From positions 1 to 43,910 of the forward strand of contig JBEKYC010000062.1 in assembly GCA_049511415.1 (NCBI GenBank): a DNA stretch of 43,910 bases, in the 5' to 3' direction. Of the stretch, positions 15,879 through 25,003 are shown one piece after another (the first letter of the stretch is position 1; each line of letters starts with the position of its first letter). The notes below the pieces were generated by a model. That model ran no database searches, was not told where the DNA came from, and worked only from the letters and a program-made list of their open reading frames with translations. Origin of the DNA: Bog-159 sp049511415. GTDB taxonomy: Bacteria > Acidobacteriota > Terriglobia > Bryobacterales > Bryobacteraceae. Both the position numbers and the translations under genes were made by a program.

Positions 15879-18800
15879 ATGATTAGCCGTGCTTTCGGGA
15901 AGTTTTCCGCGCTAGCTCCATTAGTGCTTTTTGCTACCTTTATTACTGCGCCGGCCACCAGGCTCTTCGGTCAGGCGGAAACCGGGCAGATCACCGGAAC
16001 GGTCTTTGACCCGTCCGGCGCGGCAGTACCAAATGCAACCATAACCGTCAAATCACTTGACACAGGCGCGGCTCGAACGTCCACGTCGAGCGCCACCGGC
16101 ACATACCTTGTCACGGATCTCTTGCCGGGAAGTTATGAGGTCGGGGCGACCGCCCCTGGTTTCGTTCAAATCCAGCAGCGCATCGTGCTCACGGTGGGAT
16201 CGAAGATCTCGGTTGATCTCCATCTGGATGTGGGCAAGGCGTCCACGGTTGTCGAAGTCAATGCGTCCGCGGTTCAGGTGAATACCGAAACACAAACACT
16301 CTCGACTGTGGTCGACCAGACGGAGCTCCGCGAACTACCTACCCTGACGCGTAATCCTTACGCCTTGGTAGCCATTTCGGGCAATGCGTCCGACGGCGGC
16401 ACCATGACCCGCGGCGTCGGATACGCCATTAATGGGCAACGCGAGTCATCCACCAATGTCCTCTTGGACGGCGCCGCAAATAACGACGAGTTTACTACCG
16501 GCCCCGGCCAGTCGGTGCCCCTCGACTCGATCGAAGAGTTCAGTATTCTAACGAATAATTTCACCGCTGAATTCGGACGCGCCTCGGGCGGTGTCGTGAA
16601 CGTAGTAACCAAATCGGGCACCAATGCATTCCATGGCACCGCTTACGAGTTCAACCGGGTGTCGGCGCTCTCCTCGAACACGTTCAACAACAATGCCTAC
16701 GACCTTCCCAAGTCCGTCTTTGACCGCAATCAGTTCGGCTATTCGGTCGGCGGTCCGGTCAAGAAGGACAAGCTGTTCTTTTTCAGCAGCACGGAATGGA
16801 TCCGTATCCGCAGCGACGCCATCACGGAGGTCGTGCTTCCGGACGCCAACCTGATCGCCGCCGCCTCGCCCAATACCCAGCAGTTCTTCTCCACCTACGG
16901 CAAGTTAGCGCCGGGAGCCAACATACTGGGAACCTATAGCATCAATCAGGTCAGCAACGCGCAGGGCAGCCCCTTCTGCGGATCGTCGTCCGTGTGCGGC
17001 GCTCTGAATCCCAACAGCCCCATGTTCGACCTGGTAGCCTACAGCGCTCCGGGCGACGCCGGCGGTGGCACACCCGAAAACGGTTATCAAAACGTAGAGC
17101 GCGTGGATTACAATCTGAGTGACAAAACCCAGATTTACGGCCGCTACGCCCTGCAGAGTGACAATCTGATGTCCGGCACCCTGTCCTCCAGCCCTTACTC
17201 CGGCTTCAATACCGGCGCCTACGACTTCAATAACAACATATTGTTTTCCGTGATTCACACTTTCAGTCCTGCATGGGTGCTGCAATCGAAAGCGGTGTTC
17301 AACCGTATCAACGGTCCGGTGGACCCTCTCGGCCAGTATCCCGCGGTGCCCACGCTCTACGTCAGTTCGTCGGGCGCGGGTAGCGTGTTAGGCAACAGCA
17401 TCATATTCCCTGGCTACGATCCCTTCACTCCGGGCGCCGGCATCCCCTTTGGCGGTCCGCAGAACTTCGCCGAGCTATACGAGGACGCCAGTTGGAACCG
17501 CGGTGCGCATAACCTTCGCTTTGGCGGAAGCTGGGAGTACATTCGCGACAATCGCACCTTCGGCGCCTACGAAACTGCCGGCGAATATCTCAGCCAGGGC
17601 AACGTCGGCGACGCCATCGGCAACTTCCTCTCCGGACAGCTCTCTGAGTTTCAGGTGGCTATCAATCCGCAAGGCAAGTATCCCGGCGACACTGTAAGTC
17701 TCCCTCTGACGGCCCCGAATTTCAGCCGCAGCAATCGCTACCAGGACCCCGCGCTATACGTCCAGGACGCCTGGAAAGTAAAGCCTCGCTTCACCCTGAA
17801 TCTCGGCCTGCGCTGGGAATACTTCGGCGTGCAGCATAACAAGAACCAGCAGCTCGATTCCAATTATTATGCGGCGAATCTGGCCACCGATACCCCGCAG
17901 GGCATCGCCGGCGGTACCGTCCAGATCGCTCCCGATAGCCCCATCGGCGGCCTGTGGAAGAAGGATTGGAAAGATTTTGCCCCGCGCGTCGGCTTCGCCT
18001 GGGATATCTTCGGCAGCGGAAAGACCGCCCTTCGCGGCGGCTACGGCATAGGATACGAACGCAACTTCGGTAACGTCACTTTCAACCTGATTCAAAATCC
18101 GCCGAACTACGAAACCATTAGCGTCAACTCCGCGCAAATGGCGCTGCCCATCTCCGCCAGCAACTACGGCCCATTTTCCGGCTCGAGCGGCAATCTCGTG
18201 CTGCCCACTGCCAGTTTGCGCAACGTGGACCCGGAGATCAACACTGCCTATGCGCACCTCTGGAGCCTTTCGCTGGAGCATCAGCTCGGCAAGAGCGTCC
18301 TGATCGCGGCGGACTATTCCGGCTCGAAGGGTGTCCACTTATATGACATCTCCGACATGAATTACTACGGCTACGGCAACGTCTATTTGGGCCAGCCCTG
18401 CTCGTACGCCGCCTCGCAGGCTTTCTATGAAGGGACCGGCGGTTCTTCGGGTGTCTGCAACGCAGTCTTGAATTCGCAATACGGTCCCATCAATGTGCGC
18501 GGCGACAAAGCCTACTCCTTGTACAATGGCCTGACTTTCCGTGCCGCCGTGAATAACATTTCGAATACGGGCCTGCAGTTAAACTTCAACTACACCTGGT
18601 CCCACGCCATCGATAATCTGAGCAGCACGTTCAGCGATACCAACGGATTGGCCGCCAGCGGTGGCGATTACATCCTGGGTCTGCTGAATGCCTTCGAACC
18701 CAACATCGGCAAAGGCAGTTCGGACTTCGACATTCGGCAGCGCGTGGTGGTGAGCGCGGTCTGGACTGAAACCGCCTTCCAGCACGGCCGCGGATTCGTG

Positions 18801-19340
18801 GCGCAGGCTCTGGGCGGTTGGACCCTCTCGCCGCTTTTCACGGCGCGCACCGGTTCCCCCTATTCCATCTACGATTGTTCCTGGAATTACTACTATTGCC
18901 CGTACGCCGCGTTTACCTCGCCGGTTTCGGTGAACGGCATGGGATCGCCGGCGGCCATCACCAGCACGCCGAACACGTTCAATTTCCTGCCGCTATCCGC
19001 CGGTTCCATGGATCATTGGACCAATCCGACTTACTTCTTCTCCGACCTGCCGCCGTATCCGAGCGACATGACCGGCCGCAACACGTTCCGCGCCCCCGGT
19101 TACTGGAATCTCAACGTAGGCCTTTACAAAACGTTCAATCTGACGGAACGGTTCCGGCTCCAAATACGCGGAGAAGCGTACAACCTGTTCAATCACGCCA
19201 ACCTGTACGTATTGGGTATCGATGCGGACACGCTGACCACTTCGTTCATTCCGGCCTGCTACGGCTGTGCGCCCATCGGCACGCCGCAATCGGAGAATGA
19301 TCGCCGCAACCTGCAACTGGCGGCGAAGCTGATCTTCTGA
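15879..19340 (+). CDS. TonB-dependent receptor with carboxypeptidase-regulatory N-terminus (Oar-like)
   Basis: The start at 15879 follows a strong SD and gives a clean signal peptide (MISRAFGKFSALAPLVLFAT...LFGQ). Residues ~34-115 are a carboxypeptidase-D-regulatory-like beta-sandwich (ETGQITGTVFDPSGAAVPNA). A plug domain follows (VVDQTELRELPTLTRNPY; FGRASGGVVNVVTKSGTN). The rest is a beta-barrel rich in aromatic, Asn and Gly residues, ending ...RNLQLAAKLIF with a terminal aromatic residue as in outer-membrane proteins. It is 1153 residues long. Oar-like receptors import large nutrients such as oligosaccharides or peptides; the ligand is unknown and no SusD partner is visible. Two hairpins follow the stop. 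Confidence 0.95.
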   Translation: MISRAFGKFSALAPLVLFATFITAPATRLFGQAETGQITGTVFDPSGAAVPNATITVKSLDTGAARTSTSSATGTYLVTDLLPGSYEVGATAPGFVQIQQRIVLTVGSKISVDLHLDVGKASTVVEVNASAVQVNTETQTLSTVVDQTELRELPTLTRNPYALVAISGNASDGGTMTRGVGYAINGQRESSTNVLLDGAANNDEFTTGPGQSVPLDSIEEFSILTNNFTAEFGRASGGVVNVVTKSGTNAFHGTAYEFNRVSALSSNTFNNNAYDLPKSVFDRNQFGYSVGGPVKKDKLFFFSSTEWIRIRSDAITEVVLPDANLIAAASPNTQQFFSTYGKLAPGANILGTYSINQVSNAQGSPFCGSSSVCGALNPNSPMFDLVAYSAPGDAGGGTPENGYQNVERVDYNLSDKTQIYGRYALQSDNLMSGTLSSSPYSGFNTGAYDFNNNILFSVIHTFSPAWVLQSKAVFNRINGPVDPLGQYPAVPTLYVSSSGAGSVLGNSIIFPGYDPFTPGAGIPFGGPQNFAELYEDASWNRGAHNLRFGGSWEYIRDNRTFGAYETAGEYLSQGNVGDAIGNFLSGQLSEFQVAINPQGKYPGDTVSLPLTAPNFSRSNRYQDPALYVQDAWKVKPRFTLNLGLRWEYFGVQHNKNQQLDSNYYAANLATDTPQGIAGGTVQIAPDSPIGGLWKKDWKDFAPRVGFAWDIFGSGKTALRGGYGIGYERNFGNVTFNLIQNPPNYETISVNSAQMALPISASNYGPFSGSSGNLVLPTASLRNVDPEINTAYAHLWSLSLEHQLGKSVLIAADYSGSKGVHLYDISDMNYYGYGNVYLGQPCSYAASQAFYEGTGGSSGVCNAVLNSQYGPINVRGDKAYSLYNGLTFRAAVNNISNTGLQLNFNYTWSHAIDNLSSTFSDTNGLAASGGDYILGLLNAFEPNIGKGSSDFDIRQRVVVSAVWTETAFQHGRGFVAQALGGWTLSPLFTARTGSPYSIYDCSWNYYYCPYAAFTSPVSVNGMGSPAAITSTPNTFNFLPLSAGSMDHWTNPTYFFSDLPPYPSDMTGRNTFRAPGYWNLNVGLYKTFNLTERFRLQIRGEAYNLFNHANLYVLGIDADTLTTSFIPACYGCAPIGTPQSENDRRNLQLAAKLIF

Positions 19341-19363
19341 CCCCGTCAAAGAGTGCGCCACTT

Positions 19364-19394
19364 CCATGGGTTCCTTCGGGAGCCCATGGTTTTT
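19364..19394 (+). terminator. rho-independent terminator after the TonB receptor
   Basis: CCATGGGTTCC and GGAGCCCATGG enclose a TTCG loop, a near-perfect stem of about 10-11 bp with a stable UUCG-type tetraloop. It is followed by TTTTT. The arms also work on the minus strand, but without a T-tract there. Confidence 0.8.
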
Positions 19395-19401
19395 CCCTGT
19401 G

Positions 19402-19438
19402 GGGGCAGATCATCGTTTTTATGTGGTCTGCCCCTTTT
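19402..19438 (+). terminator. second terminator-like hairpin between convergent genes
   Basis: GGGGCAGA (19402-19409) pairs perfectly with TCTGCCCC (19427-19434), followed by TTTT. It lies between the convergent TonB receptor gene and tyrA, so it may insulate both transcripts. Confidence 0.7.
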
Positions 19439-19453
19439 CTTGAACGGTATCCT

Positions 19454-20296
19454 TTACGTCGTCCGCCGCAACCGCCCCGCCAACTCCGCGGCGCGCACGA
19501 ATTCCTCCTGCGCGCCGCGCGTCCGTAGATTCTCCCGGATCTTCTCCAGCTCGTTGATATACGCAGTCAGCGCCTGCTCGATCGGCTCCGTGTTAGTCGC
19601 CAGAATGTCGCGCCATAGCTCGTAGGCGCTGAGTGCCAGTCGCGTGCTGTCGATCAATCCCGGACCCGCCACCTGCAACTCGTCCGCCGCCACGTGCTCG
19701 CCCACCGTAGCCGCCAGCGCCGTGGAAGCGAGCTGCGGCAAGTGTGAAGTGAATGAGACCAACCGGTCGTGTTCCGACGCCCCCAGTACCACGGTCCGCG
19801 CGCCGATGCGGCCCAGCCATCCAACGAACGTGCGCACCGCCGGTGTTTCCAGCTCCTCCGGCGCTCCCGGCGTCAGCACGTAAGTGCGGCCCCGGAACAG
19901 GTCCGCATCCGCTTCGGCCACGCCGCGCTTTTCCTTCCCCGCCAAAGGATGCCCGCCCAGAAACTGGCAGCGATCCACCAGCCGCCGCGCCTCGGTCACA
20001 ATCATGTGCTTCGTGCTGCCCGCGTCCGTGATCAGCGCATCCGGCCGCACGAACTTATCGAGATGGTGCAGGGTATCCAGAATGCGTCCGATCGGTTGCG
20101 CCAGATACAGCAGATCCACAGCTCCGGCCGCTTCTTCGAGCGAGGCACCGCGATCGATGGCACCGCGTTCCAGCGCGGCCGCCAGAGTGGCCGCCGAACT
20201 CACGCCCAGGATCTCGCCGCGGAACCCCGCTTTCCGCAGAGCCAGCCCGAAAGAGCCGCCGATCAGCCCCACACCAAAAATGGCAACCGTTTCCAT
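19454..20296 (-). CDS. tyrA: prephenate dehydrogenase
   Basis: TyrA oxidatively decarboxylates prephenate to 4-hydroxyphenylpyruvate, the last committed step to tyrosine. The 280-residue protein begins METVAIFGVGLIGGSFGLAL, a Rossmann GxGxxG motif. Other TyrA landmarks are LITDAGSTKHMI and the catalytic histidine in FLGGHPLAGKEKRG. There is no ACT domain or chorismate mutase fusion; a separate mutase is two genes upstream. The ATG overlaps the aroF stop (ATGA), and it is the last gene of the aromatic operon. Whether it prefers arogenate cannot be told. Confidence 0.95.
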   Translation of the reverse strand: METVAIFGVGLIGGSFGLALRKAGFRGEILGVSSAATLAAALERGAIDRGASLEEAAGAVDLLYLAQPIGRILDTLHHLDKFVRPDALITDAGSTKHMIVTEARRLVDRCQFLGGHPLAGKEKRGVAEADADLFRGRTYVLTPGAPEELETPAVRTFVGWLGRIGARTVVLGASEHDRLVSFTSHLPQLASTALAATVGEHVAADELQVAGPGLIDSTRLALSAYELWRDILATNTEPIEQALTAYINELEKIRENLRTRGAQEEFVRAAELAGRLRRTT

Positions 20297-21309
20297 CAGA
20301 TGGATCGGCCCACCGCCGGCGCGATCATGCGCAACTGCTGCATCAGTTCTTCGAACTGTTCCGGCCGCAGCGATTGCGCGCCATCGCTGAGCGCGCGGTC
20401 GGGATCGGGATGCACTTCAATCAACAGGCCATCCGCGCCCGCGGCCACCGCGGCTCGCGCCATGGGAGCCACCTTGTCGCGCCGGCCCGTGCCGTGCGAT
20501 GGGTCCGCCACCATGGGTAAGTGCGATAACTTCTTCACCACCGGAATCGCCGAGATATCCATGGTGTTGCGTGTGTAAGTTTCAAACGTGCGGATCCCGC
20601 GCTCGCATAGGATCACCTCGTAGTTACCGCCCGCCATCACGTACTCCGCGGAAAGCAGCAGCTCCTCGATGGTCGCCGCAATACCGCGCTTCAGCAATAC
20701 CGGCTTCCGCAGCTTACCCAGCTCGCGCAGCAGGTTGAAGTTTTGCATGTTGCGCGCACCAACCTGCAGAATATCCGCATACTCCACCATCAGCGGGATC
20801 TGGCTCTGGTCCATCACCTCGCTCACCACCAGCAGACCGTTGCGATCCGCCGCCGCGCGCAACATCTGTAGACCTTCGGCGCCCAGCCCCTGGAAGCTAT
20901 AAGGCGATGAGCGTGGCTTGAACGCCCCGCCGCGAATCACGCGCGCCCCAGCGTGCGCCACCTGCGCCGCCACGCAGTCGATCTGCTCGCGGCTCTCCAC
21001 GCTGCACGGCCCCGCCATCACCACCACCTGCTCGCCGCCGATGGCCACGCCGCCGATCTTCACCACCGTGCCGCCTGGATTGAAATTCCGGCTTGCCAGC
21101 TTATAGGCCGAAGCGATGCGGTGGGCCTCCTTCACGCCCTCCATCGCCTCGAAAATCTCCAGGTCCACGTCCGCCTTCGGACCCACCCCGCCGAGCACCG
21201 TGTGCATCACGCCGGTCGACCGGTGTACGTCGTAGCCCTCGCTCACCATGCGGTCGATGACAGTTTGTATCTGGGGCTCCGTGGCCCCCTGTTGCATCAC
21301 AACTAACAT
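20296..21309 (-). CDS. aroF: 3-deoxy-7-phosphoheptulonate synthase (DAHP synthase, type I-beta)
   Basis: DAHP synthase condenses PEP and erythrose-4-phosphate, the entry step of the shikimate pathway. The 337-residue length and layout match the I-beta type known from Thermotoga. Residues 1-~65 form a ferredoxin-like/ACT-like regulatory domain (MLVVMQQGATEPQIQTVIDR), and the rest is a TIM barrel. Barrel motifs: VVMAGPCSVES, RGGAFKPRSSPYSFQGLG, LQVGARNMQNFNLLRELG and VADPSHGTGRRD. Metal ligands (Cys in GPCS, His in PSHGTG) are present. The start ATG directly follows the TAA of the chorismate mutase gene, so the two are translationally linked. Feedback by Tyr/Phe via the N-terminal domain is likely but inferred. 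Confidence 0.95.
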   Translation of the reverse strand: MLVVMQQGATEPQIQTVIDRMVSEGYDVHRSTGVMHTVLGGVGPKADVDLEIFEAMEGVKEAHRIASAYKLASRNFNPGGTVVKIGGVAIGGEQVVVMAGPCSVESREQIDCVAAQVAHAGARVIRGGAFKPRSSPYSFQGLGAEGLQMLRAAADRNGLLVVSEVMDQSQIPLMVEYADILQVGARNMQNFNLLRELGKLRKPVLLKRGIAATIEELLLSAEYVMAGGNYEVILCERGIRTFETYTRNTMDISAIPVVKKLSHLPMVADPSHGTGRRDKVAPMARAAVAAGADGLLIEVHPDPDRALSDGAQSLRPEQFEELMQQLRMIAPAVGRSI

Positions 21310-21618
21310 TTATGAATCTCCATTGGCGCTCGATTCCATGCGCATTCTTTGGATGGTGCGCATCTCGTCAATGATGCGTTCAAAGATGCGCTTGACCGCC
21401 TCGGGTGTGAGCGGCCCGTGGTTATGAGTTGTTACATTCTCAAAAACCTGATCTTCGCGCTTCGGCTCGTAAATCGGCAGCTTGGCCGCGCGCTTCACCC
21501 GGCCGATGTTCTCCACCACGCGCGTGCGCTCGTTCAGCAATTCGAGCAGCCGCAAATCCACCGCGTCGATGGCCACGCGATACTCTTCCAGCGCTGCGAG
21601 CGCTTCTTCCGGTGTCAC
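21310..21618 (-). CDS. chorismate mutase, AroQ class
   Basis: This small all-helical protein (102 residues) converts chorismate to prephenate, feeding Tyr and Phe synthesis. The start is a GTG overlapping the trpA TGA (GTGA). Family motifs are the first helix (YRVAIDAVDLRLLELLNERT), then RVVENIGRVKRAAKLPIYEPKR with the active-site Arg/Lys, and the final helix (VKRIFERIIDEMRTIQ). It is a stand-alone mutase between trpA and the DAHP synthase; in some relatives these are fused. The adjacency suggests a complex in which prephenate acts on DAHP synthase (inference from other I-beta systems). Confidence 0.93.
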   Translation of the reverse strand: MTPEEALAALEEYRVAIDAVDLRLLELLNERTRVVENIGRVKRAAKLPIYEPKREDQVFENVTTHNHGPLTPEAVKRIFERIIDEMRTIQRMRMESSANGDS

Positions 21619-22406
21619 TGTTTTAACTCGCGCACGAAGGCTTCCAGTTGACTCTCCAACGAGGGATCGCCCGCCCAATGCTCGATCAGCTTCACGATGG
21701 CGCTGCCCACCACCACTGCCTCCACTTGCCGGCCCAACTCCGCCACGTGCTCCGGACGCGAAACGCCGAAGCCCACCGCCAGCGGCAGGTCCGTGACGGC
21801 GCGCATCGCACGCACCAGCGGGCCCACGGCCTGCGACACCGATTCGCGCGCGCCCGTCACGCCCGTGCGGGATACGAGATAAACGAATCCGGTGGAATAT
21901 TGTGCCACCAGCCGCAGCCGGCGCGGCGTGCTGGTGGGCGCGGCCAGGAACACAGTGTCCAGATTGTGCCGGTGCATGGCCTCGACATACTCCCCGGCCT
22001 CTTCCACACTGGCGTCGGTGAGCAGGCACCCGTCAATCCCGCACGCCGCCGCGTCGCGCGCCAGTTCGTCCAGCCCGTAACGGACCACCGGATTCAGGTA
22101 AGTGAACAGCAGCAACGGAATCTCCGAACGGCGCCGGATCTCAGAGGCAATGTCGAGCACCTTGTGCAGCGTCGTGCCGGCGGCCAGTGCCCGCTGCCCC
22201 GCGCGCTGGATCACCGGGCCGTCCGCGATCGGGTCCGAGAACGGCACACCCAGTTCGATCAGATCCGCGCCGCCGCGCTCCAAAGCCTCCACCAGCGCAG
22301 GCGTGCGCGCCGGCGACGGGTCGCCCGCAGTCAAGAACGCAATCAACCCTCGGCGTTCGTTCCGCTTCAAATTGTCGAACATGCGTGAGATGCGGGTCTG
22401 GGGCAT
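21615..22406 (-). CDS. trpA: tryptophan synthase alpha subunit
   Basis: TrpA cleaves indole-3-glycerol phosphate to indole and G3P, passing indole to TrpB. The 263-residue TIM barrel shows IAFLTAGDPS, the catalytic-Glu/Asp region LIELGVPFSDPIADGPVIQ, FLAAPTSTPRRL and the phosphate loop VGFGVSRPEHV. It starts 7 bp after trpB and overlaps the chorismate mutase start. All expected catalytic residues are present. Confidence 0.97.
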   Translation of the reverse strand: MPQTRISRMFDNLKRNERRGLIAFLTAGDPSPARTPALVEALERGGADLIELGVPFSDPIADGPVIQRAGQRALAAGTTLHKVLDIASEIRRRSEIPLLLFTYLNPVVRYGLDELARDAAACGIDGCLLTDASVEEAGEYVEAMHRHNLDTVFLAAPTSTPRRLRLVAQYSTGFVYLVSRTGVTGARESVSQAVGPLVRAMRAVTDLPLAVGFGVSRPEHVAELGRQVEAVVVGSAIVKLIEHWAGDPSLESQLEAFVRELKQ

Positions 22407-22413
22407 CAGGCTT

Positions 22414-23610
22414 TCATTGATCCAATTCCTTCAAATTCTCGCGGTAAATATCGATATCCTTGTCCCCACGCCCCGACATATTGACGATATAAATCAGACC
22501 GGCGTCCGCCGGAGCCCGCCGCACAGCCTCCGCCACCGCGTGCGCCGATTCCAGCGCCGGAATCAGCCCTTCCGAGCGGCACAATAGGCGAGCGGCTTCC
22601 AGAGCCTCCGCGTCGCTGGCGGCCACATACTCGGCACGCGCGCGGTCGTGCAGCCAGGCATGCTCCGGACCAATCAGCGCATAGTCCAGCCCCGCCGAAA
22701 CCGAATGCGTCAGTGAAACCTGGCCGTCGTTATCCTGTAACAGGTAGCTGCGCGCGCCGTGCAGCACGCCGGGAGAGCCGCCGCGAAATCGCGCCGCATG
22801 CTCGCCGAGACCGGTACCCTTGCCGCCGGCTTCGATACCAATCAGCCGCACGGATTCATCCGGCAGGAAAGCATGAAAGATGCCGATGGCATTGCTGCCG
22901 CCGCCCACGCAGGCAAACACGGCATCTGGCAAGCGCTTCTCACGCTCCAATATCTGCCCCCGCGCCTCCTCGCCGATGACTTTCTGGAAATCGCGCACCA
23001 TCACCGGGTAAGGATGCGATCCCAACGCCGACCCCAGCAGATAGTAAGTCGAATCCACATTAGTTACCCAGTCGCGCATGGCTTCGCTGATGGCGTCCTT
23101 CAACGTGCGGCTGCCGGTCGTCACCGGAACCACCTGTGCGCCCAGCAATCGCATGCGGAAGACATTCAAGCGCTGCCGGCGCATATCTTCCTCGCCCATG
23201 TAGACCACACAGTCGAGGCCCAACCGCGCGCACACCGTGGCCGTAGCCACTCCGTGCTGTCCCGCGCCGGTTTCCGCGATGATGCGGCGCTTGCCCATGC
23301 GGCGCGCCAGCAAGCCTTGCCCCAACGAGTTATTGATCTTGTGCGCGCCGGTGTGCAGCAGATCTTCACGCTTGAAATAAATCCGCGCGCCACCCAACTG
23401 TTCCGTGAGCCGCTCTGCGAAGTACAGCGGCGTGGGCCGGCCCGCGTAGTTGCGCAGCAGATCGCTCAATTCGGCCTGAAATGCCGGATCATCACGCGCC
23501 TCCACATACGCCCGTTCGAGTTCCTCGAGCGGCGCCATCAGGACTTCCGGCACATAACGCCCGCCGTATGGTCCGAAATGCCCGCCCGCATCCGGCTGCG
23601 CGGCCATCAT
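22414..23610 (-). CDS. trpB: tryptophan synthase beta subunit
   Basis: TrpB condenses indole with serine, using PLP. The start is the ATG at 23610, overlapping the trpF stop (ATGA); this gives 398 residues, the usual length. The start reads GHFGPYGGRYVPEVLMAPL, the PLP lysine is in HTGAHKINNSLGQ, and the phosphate-binding loop is CVGGGSNAIG. The C-terminal half carries LTHSVSAGLDYALIGPEHAWL and NMSGRGDKD, the standard substrate-gating elements. It belongs to the TrpB1 type that pairs with TrpA. Confidence 0.98.
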   Translation of the reverse strand: MMAAQPDAGGHFGPYGGRYVPEVLMAPLEELERAYVEARDDPAFQAELSDLLRNYAGRPTPLYFAERLTEQLGGARIYFKREDLLHTGAHKINNSLGQGLLARRMGKRRIIAETGAGQHGVATATVCARLGLDCVVYMGEEDMRRQRLNVFRMRLLGAQVVPVTTGSRTLKDAISEAMRDWVTNVDSTYYLLGSALGSHPYPVMVRDFQKVIGEEARGQILEREKRLPDAVFACVGGGSNAIGIFHAFLPDESVRLIGIEAGGKGTGLGEHAARFRGGSPGVLHGARSYLLQDNDGQVSLTHSVSAGLDYALIGPEHAWLHDRARAEYVAASDAEALEAARLLCRSEGLIPALESAHAVAEAVRRAPADAGLIYIVNMSGRGDKDIDIYRENLKELDQ

Positions 23611-24191
23611 GACGCCACCTCCAGCGCGGCTTTCAGAAACGCCGCCATTTTGAAATGATCCTTCCGTCCCGGCGAGCTTTCCAGCCGCGAGCAGGCATCC
23701 ACGCCCCAGGGCCGCACCTGCGCAATCGCCTCGCGCACATTGCCGGCATCCAATCCGCCGGCCAGAATCAGCTTCGCGACGCCGTGCGGGACGCGCGCCC
23801 AATCGAAAGCCTGTCCGGACGCGGGACCATCCAGTAGCACCGCCTCAACGCCGGTGGGGCAGGCGGTTTCGCCTGCCGAATCAAGCACCCGAATCGCCTT
23901 CCAAACGCGCGTGCCTCGCGGGTACTGTTTCGGCGTCTCGCTGCCATGCAACTGCGCGACATCCAAACCAACCTGCCGCGCGATCCGCTCCACGTTCGCG
24001 GCTGCCTCATCCACAAACACGCCCACCTTCCAAACCCGCGCCGGCAGCCCCGCGGCGATCACCGCCGCCGCCTCCGGCGCAATATATCGCGGACTGCCGG
24101 CGTAGAAGTTAAATCCCAACGCCGCCGCCCCGCCGTCGATCGCCGCCAGCGCATCCTCGCGATTGGTAATGCCGCAGATTTTCACCATCAT
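23607..24191 (-). CDS. trpF: phosphoribosylanthranilate isomerase
   Basis: TrpF performs the Amadori rearrangement of phosphoribosylanthranilate to CdRP. The 194-residue barrel starts MMVKICGITNREDALAAIDGG with the general-base Cys in KICGIT. The general-acid Asp is in VLLDG, and the barrel end reads LAGGLDAGNV. The usual VDxSSGxE phosphate-binding strand reads VDACSRLESSPGRKD, a Gly-to-Arg change that may be a lineage variant. Both ends overlap neighbours by ATGA, so translation is chained from trpC to trpB. Confidence 0.95.
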   Translation of the reverse strand: MMVKICGITNREDALAAIDGGAAALGFNFYAGSPRYIAPEAAAVIAAGLPARVWKVGVFVDEAAANVERIARQVGLDVAQLHGSETPKQYPRGTRVWKAIRVLDSAGETACPTGVEAVLLDGPASGQAFDWARVPHGVAKLILAGGLDAGNVREAIAQVRPWGVDACSRLESSPGRKDHFKMAAFLKAALEVAS

Positions 24192-24976
24192 CCCGCCACC
24201 AACGCATTGAGCGCCGCCGCCGGGTCCGCCGAACGCATCAAGTGCTCGCCCACCAGGAACGCTTGAAAGCCGGCCGCGCGTAACCGTTCGATATCCCGCG
24301 CCGCGGTGATCCCGCTCTCACTCACCTTGAGCACCCCCGCCGGAATCATCGGCGCCAGCCGCAGCGACGTTTCCAGCGTCACTTGGAACGTGGTCAGATC
24401 GCGGTTGTTCACGCCAATAATCGCCGCGCCCGTTTCCATTGCCTTGGCGAGATCCCGCTCGTCATGCACCTCCACCAGCGCCGCCATTCCAAAGTCCGCC
24501 GCGATACCAGCCAGAGAACGAATCTCGCCCGGCTGCAGAATCGCCGCGATCAGCAGAATGGCATCCGCGCCGTGCGCCGCGGCTTCCAGCACGTCATCCG
24601 CGCCGAGCGTGAAATCCTTGCGCAACACCGGAAGGCCGCATGCGCCGCGCGCCGCCTCCATATCCCTCATGCTCCCCTGAAAAAACTCCGCGTCGGTCAA
24701 CACCGAAAGAGCCGCCGCTCCGCCCACCTCGTATTGCCGCGCCAGCCGCACCGGATCGAAGCTTTCCGCGATCACTCCCTTGCTGGGCGACGCCTTCTTG
24801 ATTTCTGCGATAATTGCGGGAGCGTGCGCAGTCAGTGCCGCGCGGAAATCGCGCCGCCCCGAGCACGCCAGTTGCGCCTGCCGCTCCCATTGCTTACGCA
24901 CACTTGGAGTAGCAGCAGGCTGTTCCCGCTTCGCGGCGACAATACGGCTAAGTACGTCTGGGACGGCGGTAGTCAA
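24188..24976 (-). CDS. trpC: indole-3-glycerol phosphate synthase
   Basis: TrpC closes the indole ring from CdRP. The 262-residue barrel has the N-terminal helix VLSRIVAAKREQ, the catalytic lysine region IAEIKKASPSKGVI, VLRKDFTLGADDVLEA, IGVNNRDLTTFQV and VSESGITAARDI. The only in-frame start that leaves a normal N-terminus is a TTG at 24976; the frame is closed by TAA three codons upstream. It is the first gene of the operon in this window, so the promoter must lie in the 27-bp gap to the divergent peptidase or within that gene. trpE, trpG and trpD are not in the window. Confidence 0.95.
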   Translation of the reverse strand: MTTAVPDVLSRIVAAKREQPAATPSVRKQWERQAQLACSGRRDFRAALTAHAPAIIAEIKKASPSKGVIAESFDPVRLARQYEVGGAAALSVLTDAEFFQGSMRDMEAARGACGLPVLRKDFTLGADDVLEAAAHGADAILLIAAILQPGEIRSLAGIAADFGMAALVEVHDERDLAKAMETGAAIIGVNNRDLTTFQVTLETSLRLAPMIPAGVLKVSESGITAARDIERLRAAGFQAFLVGEHLMRSADPAAALNALVAG

Positions 24977-24995
24977 TTTGTTTTATGGTAACAAA
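24977..24995. promoter_or_regulatory. inverted repeat in the divergent trp/peptidase promoter gap
   Basis: TTTGTT and AACAAA flank 7 bases (TTATGGT), a perfect 6+7+6 inverted repeat filling most of the 27-bp gap between the TTG of trpC and the ATG of the M28 peptidase. It is well placed as an operator for either or both transcripts. No known regulator site was recognised. Confidence 0.45.
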
Positions 24996-25003
24996 CAGGA
25001 CTC

